A DNA stretch of 10,039 nt from Candidatus Latescibacterota bacterium (GTDB lineage Bacteria; Latescibacterota; UBA2968; GCA-2709665), in NCBI GenBank assembly GCA_030746455.1, contig JASLMQ010000689.1, forward strand, positions 1 to 10,039, written 5' to 3'. The translations under genes and the position numbers were made by a program. Of this stretch, positions 5,188-10,039 are shown piece by piece (positions within the stretch are counted from its first letter, which is position 1; each line of letters begins with the position of its first letter). Under the pieces are notes generated by a model, which ran no database searches, was not told where the DNA came from, and worked only from the letters and a program-made list of their open reading frames with translations.

Positions 5188-7147
5188 CGGCCTTCTCCTC
5201 GCAGTCGATCCGTACCAGGCCATGGGGTGGCAGACTCAGGCCGAATACACCATCCCTGACCTGCTCCTCAATGCCCTGCTCCGCGCGGTACGCTTCGGGA
5301 TCGCTCATTGCGCGCTGAGCCGTGTGCGCGTCGAGGCGGCTGACCCGTACCCGAGAGCCCATGCCGTCGCATTCGATACGCACCCTCTGGTCCTGTGCGC
5401 TCAAGTTGGCCAGCAGGACACGAACCCGGTCTCTCGACCTCAGCACCAATCCGTCGACGTCCAGAGGACGGGTCGACCGGCCCGGCAGCATCACCCCTCC
5501 ACTGAATTCGCCTACGTCCGCCAGCACGTGATAGAGCGGGAAGACTGTGCCCGGAGTCGAGGGGAAGGCATCAGGAAGCGAGGACCCGGCCTCGGTCTCC
5601 ATCGTACCCCGCCATCCCGTGGTCTCGTAGTAGGTGATAGATGAGACACCGCTCTCCGACAGGTACTTGATGCTCCCCAGGGTCCATCCCGCTCCCAGAA
5701 GCGAAATCTGACGTGCGTCCGCCTCCGGGGGCAGTGTCCCCGGAGGTGAGTCTAGGGCCTCGCCGGTCGCATTCGGGTTGAACCGGGGCTTCATCGTGAC
5801 CGGGGAAACGGCAACCGGCAGTCCCCCCACGAAGCCTCGCGCACTCTGAACCGTCGTACCCTGGGCCTCCAGCGTCTCGACAATCGAGGCGTCGTCGAAC
5901 GCGTGCACCTGGGGGTTCAGCGAGTAACAGACCAGGTCCAGCGATTCCGTTGGCGGACGCTGGCGGTTCAACTCCGTGAAGTAGGCGTCGGTCCCTCCGC
6001 CGATCGGGGCATCGGGGTCGTATGCCGCCAGGTGCCTGCGTGCGAGCAGGACCTCGCCCACCTCGGTGTGCCGGGTCATTGCATCGAAGACGAGCCACCG
6101 CGCGATCTTCGGATGCAGATCGTCAAGCGCTCCCCTGAGCCTTCCGAGCGCATCACCGGAGCTGTCGCTCAGGTACAGGGCCGCCTCGAGGCCAACGCCG
6201 AGGGCGCCCGCCTCGGCCGATGCGGCTCGAAGCACGTCCTCCCACCCCTCCTCTTCCATCCATAGGTCGACGCGCAGGTGCCCGAGGTCAAGCTTCCGGA
6301 GTCGTGCGACCTCCAGTTCAGTGAGGGTCTCTCCGTGGCTTGCCGATCCGAGACCGATCCGGGGCAGGCGTACAGGTGGCGCGTCACGCAGCGCCAGGAC
6401 CACCTCCTCCGTTTGCGTGACGCCTGTAGCCCGTGTCGGCGGCACACCATCGCTGACGGACAACCGGATCGACTGCCTGATCTGTGAGCCCTCGGTGATC
6501 CGGACCGGGAAGGGCAGGTCCAGCGGCGTGCAGTACGTCTTGAACGACGCGTCCGTCCAGTTCCGCTGGTCCTCCATCTCGAAGACATCGCCTTCGAACC
6601 GCACTTCCGCCCATACGCCCGGCATCACCTCGTGCGAGATGGCCTGCATACCCATGAAGGGCTGATGGGGAGCAATCGCTTCTGGCAGGTCGCCTTCCTC
6701 CAACACGCCGTCCACGTGCCGGACCCGGCAGGCTGCCCCCGCGGCCGAAGCGGGATGGAGCACGCAGAATCCGATCCGATTTCTCAGGAAGATCGACCGT
6801 GCGCTCCCATCCATCGTGAAGGTCGCGACCCCGGCCTCACTCCCCGTGATTGTTCCCTTCCATACGAAATCGATCTCGGCCGCACTGCACGTCGCGGTGA
6901 ACGTCAGCCGGAAGGCGTTCGACGATCCATCGTGAGCAAGATCCGTGATGTCAGGCTCGACAGTACCCCAGTTGTGGTCGCGAACCGCTGCATAGATGCC
7001 ACGCAGGACTTCGCGGTCGCCCAGGCGCACGTATCGCAGGAAACCGGTCCCCGGCTCGAACACCATGGTCAGGGGGCCTGCACACAGATCGATCCGCGCT
7101 ATCGCCGGCCCCCCGTGGCCATCGTGAATCACGTGGTCTGCGGTCAT
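5180..7147 (-). CDS. apnL: Probable D-apionolactonase (D-apionate lactonase, ApnL family)
   Basis: This 655-residue protein probably opens D-apionolactone to D-apionate in the breakdown of the branched plant sugar D-apiose. No signal peptide is seen, so it should act in the cytoplasm. Recognition rests on the N-terminal part: GFLRYVRLGDREVLRGIY (35-52), VRDHNWGT (55-62), IDFVWKGTITG (92-102), FLRNRIGFCVLHP (120-132), and then HQPF and EVRFEGDVFEMEDQRNWTDA (181-200) followed by SFKTYCTPL. I associate these with the ApnL family. The layout fits an N-terminal beta domain (about 1-235), a central TIM-barrel-like part (about 260-555) and a C-terminal beta domain (about 560-650). The start is ATG with GAGG 8 bases upstream. 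The stop overlaps the start of a gene that looks like D-apiose dehydrogenase, the preceding enzyme in the pathway, and this supports the call strongly. I cannot point to catalytic residues. The alternative is a related uncharacterised glycoside-hydrolase-like protein. Confidence 0.65.
   Translation of the reverse strand: MTADHVIHDGHGGPAIARIDLCAGPLTMVFEPGTGFLRYVRLGDREVLRGIYAAVRDHNWGTVEPDITDLAHDGSSNAFRLTFTATCSAAEIDFVWKGTITGSEAGVATFTMDGSARSIFLRNRIGFCVLHPASAAGAACRVRHVDGVLEEGDLPEAIAPHQPFMGMQAISHEVMPGVWAEVRFEGDVFEMEDQRNWTDASFKTYCTPLDLPFPVRITEGSQIRQSIRLSVSDGVPPTRATGVTQTEEVVLALRDAPPVRLPRIGLGSASHGETLTELEVARLRKLDLGHLRVDLWMEEEGWEDVLRAASAEAGALGVGLEAALYLSDSSGDALGRLRGALDDLHPKIARWLVFDAMTRHTEVGEVLLARRHLAAYDPDAPIGGGTDAYFTELNRQRPPTESLDLVCYSLNPQVHAFDDASIVETLEAQGTTVQSARGFVGGLPVAVSPVTMKPRFNPNATGEALDSPPGTLPPEADARQISLLGAGWTLGSIKYLSESGVSSITYYETTGWRGTMETEAGSSLPDAFPSTPGTVFPLYHVLADVGEFSGGVMLPGRSTRPLDVDGLVLRSRDRVRVLLANLSAQDQRVRIECDGMGSRVRVSRLDAHTAQRAMSDPEAYRAEQGIEEQVRDGVFGLSLPPHGLVRIDCEEKADG
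5195..5200 (-). promoter_or_regulatory. Ribosome binding site that fixes the start of the apiose dehydrogenase gene
   Basis: The minus strand reads GAGGAG, 7 bases upstream of the ATG at 5187. It lies inside the last codons of the upstream lactonase gene. No comparable site serves the ATG at 5223, so this site decides the start and implies translational coupling. Confidence 0.7.
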
Positions 7148-7199
7148 TGTACCGGCCTCAAAAGCCCAAAGACATCCACGGCAATACGGCCATCCACAC

Positions 7200-8633
7200 C
7201 TACCTCACATCGTATCTGATGAACGCCACGTAGGCCCCCGCGAATCCCACAATGACCAGGAGCGACAGGTTCAGGATGTACGGAAGGTTCCGATAAAGGC
7301 AATCGCGCAGCTTCTCACGGTCCTCGTATGCGAAGGGAGAGAAGTCGGTGAGGTTGGGGACCTCCTCGGACTGCTTTTCAAGGGCGTACTGCGCGAAATC
7401 GGCCAGATGCGCCTGAAGGACATCCTCGACCCGCTCTTGCTGAACATAGCTCGTCCGCGCGAGGTCCGTGGACAAAAACGTTACCGCACCCATGGGCGAC
7501 AGGGATGCCAGCGCAGCCGACCAACGTCGCTGTCTGCGCATCTCGTTGCGTCTTCTGATGAGGATGCTCGACAGATCGGGATGGATCCGAGCCTGCCATC
7601 GCTGCAGGATGGTCTTCTCGCCATCGAGAAGCTGCTGCTGTCGCGCGGGCGTCAGGTGACCGATGGCATCGAAGGTGCGCCCCAGCACGCGCCGCAGTCC
7701 GAAGCCCGGGATACCATGCCTATCCCAGTATGCCGCCACTTCATCGGTACGACCCATAATTCCGTGCCATCTGGCGGCGTAGGCCTTCCTCTCGGCTGCG
7801 TTGAACGATGTGGACGGTGCCACGGCACGCGAGATCCGCACCGCCAGATTTGGGATCACGAACAGCCAGGCAGTCCACATGCCCAGGAGGCAGAGGAAGG
7901 CGGTCAGCCGCCGGTGTGTCAGTGCCGACACCATCAGCCCAAAGGCGGCGAAGACCATCAGATAGAGCGCGAAGACGCCCGCCAGCGCGGTCCACCGGGC
8001 CCAATCTCCAGCGCCCATATCGAGATCGGGCGATGTTGCGAGCACGAGCGCGGCAATGAGACAGCAGAAACCCAGCGGAACCAGTACGGCGAGGACGGCG
8101 CCCGACAGCTTTGCTGCGGCGAGCATGGACCGGGATGCAGAAAAGGAGGCCACCAGCCGGAGCGTGCCTTCTTCCTTCTCCCCACAGATGGCGTCGTACG
8201 TGAACAGGAGCACGCTGAGGCTCAACACGACCGTTACGATGAACCCGAAGTCGAGCACCTCGAAAAAGCCATAGCTCGGGTCGGTCGCGAAGAGGCTGGC
8301 CTCGAACTCCGGGAGCACGTCTCGCTGGATGTGGACCTCCTGCCCCTGCTTGCCGGACAGTCCGTAGACGACCGGACTGAGAACGGCGGGGGGCCTGTTC
8401 CACCTGTAGCCGACCCACGAGAACTGGTTGAGGCTCCCACTCGCCATCACCTCTTCAAGCGCGCGACGGTTCGCGCCCGTCACCGAGCTGTGGTCCTTGA
8501 TCTGACGGGCGTAGTTCCGTGTGCCCATCAGCACGCTGGCGCCGGACAGCAGGACGCAAAGCGCAAAGACGATCACGAAACGCAGGTCGAGGACGTAGTT
8601 GAGAAACTCCTTCTGAAGCAATCGCACAAACAC
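7200..8633 (-). CDS. ABC-2 type transporter permease (NosY/DUF3526-like), second of a tandem pair
   Basis: This 477-residue inner-membrane protein is a paralogue of the permease just upstream. The two would be expected to pair as a heterodimer with a shared ATPase, which is not visible here. Hydrophobic segments lie near 18-36, 126-146, 175-200, 211-238, 243-263 and 453-472. An extracytoplasmic loop of about 90 residues separates the first two, as is usual in this family. The signature FTYDAICGEKEEGTLRL is at 144-160, and LSPMGAVTFLSTDLA at 378-392 resembles a motif of DUF3526 permeases. The C-terminus is IRYDVR. The start is GTG at 8633. An AAGGTAGGG stretch lies 7 bases upstream and overlaps the stop codon of the previous gene. 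A second in-frame GTG two codons later is possible. A 52-base gap to the next gene shows no terminator, so read-through into the sugar-acid block is possible, although the roles may be unrelated. Confidence 0.85.
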   Translation of the reverse strand: MFVRLLQKEFLNYVLDLRFVIVFALCVLLSGASVLMGTRNYARQIKDHSSVTGANRRALEEVMASGSLNQFSWVGYRWNRPPAVLSPVVYGLSGKQGQEVHIQRDVLPEFEASLFATDPSYGFFEVLDFGFIVTVVLSLSVLLFTYDAICGEKEEGTLRLVASFSASRSMLAAAKLSGAVLAVLVPLGFCCLIAALVLATSPDLDMGAGDWARWTALAGVFALYLMVFAAFGLMVSALTHRRLTAFLCLLGMWTAWLFVIPNLAVRISRAVAPSTSFNAAERKAYAARWHGIMGRTDEVAAYWDRHGIPGFGLRRVLGRTFDAIGHLTPARQQQLLDGEKTILQRWQARIHPDLSSILIRRRNEMRRQRRWSAALASLSPMGAVTFLSTDLARTSYVQQERVEDVLQAHLADFAQYALEKQSEEVPNLTDFSPFAYEDREKLRDCLYRNLPYILNLSLLVIVGFAGAYVAFIRYDVR

Positions 8634-8640
8634 TATGGCA

Positions 8641-8649
8641 CCCTACCTT
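8641..8649 (-). promoter_or_regulatory. Ribosome binding site of the second permease, overlapping the upstream stop codon
   Basis: The minus strand reads AAGGTAGGG here, and GGG ends 7 bases before the GTG start at 8633. The TAG stop of the upstream permease (8645-8643) lies inside this stretch. That suits reinitiation or coupled translation, which would keep the two permease subunits in balance. The match to the anti-Shine-Dalgarno sequence is partial. Confidence 0.5.
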
Positions 8650-10039
8650 ATGTCGTACCTGACCATGCTGAAATACGCGCCCGCAAAGAACAGCAGCGAC
8701 CACAGGCACAGCCTTCCCGCATCAAGGATCACTGCCAGGAGCTGTTCGGAAGGCCACTCCTCCTGGTACACGAAACGGGGCATGTCATCGGCGTGCCACC
8801 GATTCGCTCCGCGCCGATCCGGATCGGCCTGGCCCTGGCTGATCCGCGCCGCGGCCTGGCGATACCAGCGCGATCGCAGGCCCATGTGCTGCCAGAAGGC
8901 CCTCAGGAACCGCTGCTCACGCTCGGGTCCCGTGCCCGCCAACCCGAACGTTGCCCGCTTGAGTGCGAGCGTCGGCGAAAGCTCGCCCAGAACCAACAGC
9001 AGCTGCATCCTGGTCTGATACCGGTTGTTGAAGGTCTCTGACAGTCGCCGCCAGCTCGGACCGAACTCGGTCCACCCCTCGCGCAGAAAGCGGTTGGAGG
9101 CTGCATCCCGGGCCTTCCGGATCTCGGGGTCGGTGTCCCATCCCGGGTGCTCTCGCTCCCACTGATCGAGTTTCAGCCTTCGCTGCTTGAGCACCTCGCT
9201 CCGAAGTGCCTCCTTCTGGGCCTGCAGCTCGTGGATCGACATGGCCGGTCGAAGGGTGTCCGCGAGAACGAGGCCCAATCTGGGAAACAGCGTCACCGAA
9301 ACGACCCAGTACACGAGCAGAAGTACGAAGGATGTGCCGGGGCTGTGTGTGAGAGACGATGCGAGTATCCCCGCGAAGAGAAAGACGGCAAGGTAGCCGC
9401 CGAAGACCACCAGGATCAGGGCAAGGCGGCCCCATTGCGGCCCCGCCAGCTCGAATCCCGGCAGCAGCAGGAGCATGGAAAGACCAAGGAGAAGGGGAAT
9501 CCCGAATGCAGCCATTAGTGGGATGGCCGCCCCAACGAGCTTGGCGAGGAGGAGCCGATAGCGAGGGACACTGAAGGAACCCATCAGTCGAAGGGTTCCC
9601 GCCTGCTTCTCCCCGCACACCGCATCGTACGTGAAGAGCAGGACGAACAGGCTCAGCACGACCTGCACCACGGTCCCCAGGTCTGTTGACGGAAACAGCC
9701 CGGTCAGAGGACCCACCTCCGACGGGCTGCGCTTCATTCGGACGTTCGATGTCCCGATCGCGTGGATCGCCTGCCCCAGGGTCGGCTCCATGCCCCGGAC
9801 CAGTACGCTCAGGGGGGTCGGTGGCTTGTGGAGCACGTACCCCATGGCCGAGTACTCGCTGAGCGAGGCACGCGGGTCCCGCAACTGGGAGTAGCGCTCA
9901 TCGAGGGAGAGCTGCCCGGTTCGGTAGTTCTTGAGCTGCTCCTGGTACGCGGCATACCCGTCCGCAAGGCTGAACCAGATCAGCGAGGCGCCGATCGCGG
10001 TGAGGATCAGGAACCTCAGGCTCAACAGCTGGTCGAGCA
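8643..10039 (-). CDS. ABC-2 type transporter permease (NosY/DUF3526-like), 5' end outside window
   Basis: This is an integral membrane subunit of an ABC transporter, probably an exporter of the NosY/DUF3526 type. The substrate is unknown and the ATPase subunit is not in the window. The frame stays open to the right edge: TTG at 10025 would be the first usable start, but in-frame codons for L-D-Q-L precede it. These align with F-L-N-Y-V-L-D-L-R-F of the downstream paralogue, so about ten N-terminal residues are probably missing. Counting from the TTG codon, hydrophobic segments lie near 3-20, 114-133, 161-190, 200-225, 232-254 and 435-455. The signature FTYDAVCGEK...GTLRL is at 131-147, just after the second segment. 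The region at 265-345 is hydrophilic and charged. The protein ends in RYDIR, almost the same as its neighbour. Its stop codon is 9 bases from the next start, so the two genes are cotranscribed and probably translationally coupled. The family is fairly certain; the transported compound is not. Confidence 0.85.
   Translation of the reverse strand, partial: LDQLLSLRFLILTAIGASLIWFSLADGYAAYQEQLKNYRTGQLSLDERYSQLRDPRASLSEYSAMGYVLHKPPTPLSVLVRGMEPTLGQAIHAIGTSNVRMKRSPSEVGPLTGLFPSTDLGTVVQVVLSLFVLLFTYDAVCGEKQAGTLRLMGSFSVPRYRLLLAKLVGAAIPLMAAFGIPLLLGLSMLLLLPGFELAGPQWGRLALILVVFGGYLAVFLFAGILASSLTHSPGTSFVLLLVYWVVSVTLFPRLGLVLADTLRPAMSIHELQAQKEALRSEVLKQRRLKLDQWEREHPGWDTDPEIRKARDAASNRFLREGWTEFGPSWRRLSETFNNRYQTRMQLLLVLGELSPTLALKRATFGLAGTGPEREQRFLRAFWQHMGLRSRWYRQAAARISQGQADPDRRGANRWHADDMPRFVYQEEWPSEQLLAVILDAGRLCLWSLLFFAGAYFSMVRYDIR

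Noticed and set aside
4279..5259. A 326-codon plus-strand open frame opposite the dehydrogenase gene
   Set aside because: It is a mirror of a gene with clear Gfo/Idh/MocA motifs. Its own translation shows no family motif.
7148..7199. A tiny 11-codon open frame and possible leader before the lactonase gene
   Set aside because: It begins with ATG and ends in TGA just before the lactonase, but it has no ribosome binding site and no sign of an attenuator or riboswitch. Chance is the better explanation.
7407..9041. A 544-codon plus-strand open frame opposite both permeases
   Set aside because: It is antisense to two well-supported membrane proteins and crosses their junction. It has no recognisable domain and reads as charged, low-complexity sequence. 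GC-rich codon use produces such shadows.
8643..10025. TTG at 10025 as the true start of the first permease
   Set aside because: The frame continues upstream to the window edge with residues that align to the paralogue's N-terminus, so the gene is better treated as partial.

Overview
This is a GC-rich bacterial window (roughly 60% or more by eye). All nine genes I can support lie on the minus strand, so transcription runs from right to left. Shine-Dalgarno-like sequences sit in front of most starts, which indicates a bacterium. The mix of paired NosY/DUF3526-type ABC permeases, Gfo/Idh/MocA and HpcH/HpaI sugar-acid enzymes and stand-alone SAM methyltransferases would suit an environmental lineage such as Gemmatimonadota or Latescibacterota. 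That placement is a weak inference and no marker gene is present.

The layout in transcription order is as follows. (1) At 10039-7200 there are two tandem paralogous ABC-2 type permeases. The first is cut at its 5' end by the window edge, and the ATPase partner is not visible. (2) At 7147-2251 there is a four-gene sugar-acid block: a large protein that matches the D-apionolactonase (ApnL) family, a Gfo/Idh/MocA dehydrogenase that matches D-apiose dehydrogenase (ApsD), a D-2-hydroxyacid dehydrogenase, and an HpcH/HpaI-family aldolase. (3) At 2250-1973 there is a 278-base non-coding gap holding a cluster of CTCAAT/ATTGAG hexamers and a perfect GC-rich hairpin without a U-tract. (4) At 1972-1 there are three different class I SAM-dependent methyltransferases in tandem, the last cut off by the left edge.

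The most interesting part is the sugar-acid block. ApsD would oxidise D-apiose, a branched pentose of plant cell walls, to D-apionolactone, and ApnL would open the lactone to D-apionate. In described pathways the next steps use an apionate oxidoisomerase (ApnO) and 3-oxo-isoapionate kinase, decarboxylase or transcarboxylase enzymes (the Oia proteins). None of these is in the window. A 2-hydroxyacid dehydrogenase and a pyruvate-type aldolase occupy their place, which raises the possibility of an undescribed route for D-apionate. The first two assignments rest on remembered family features, and the link to the other two genes rests only on gene order.

I saw no tRNA, rRNA, CRISPR array, insertion sequence or convincing plus-strand gene. 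Several long plus-strand open frames are shadows of the minus-strand genes.
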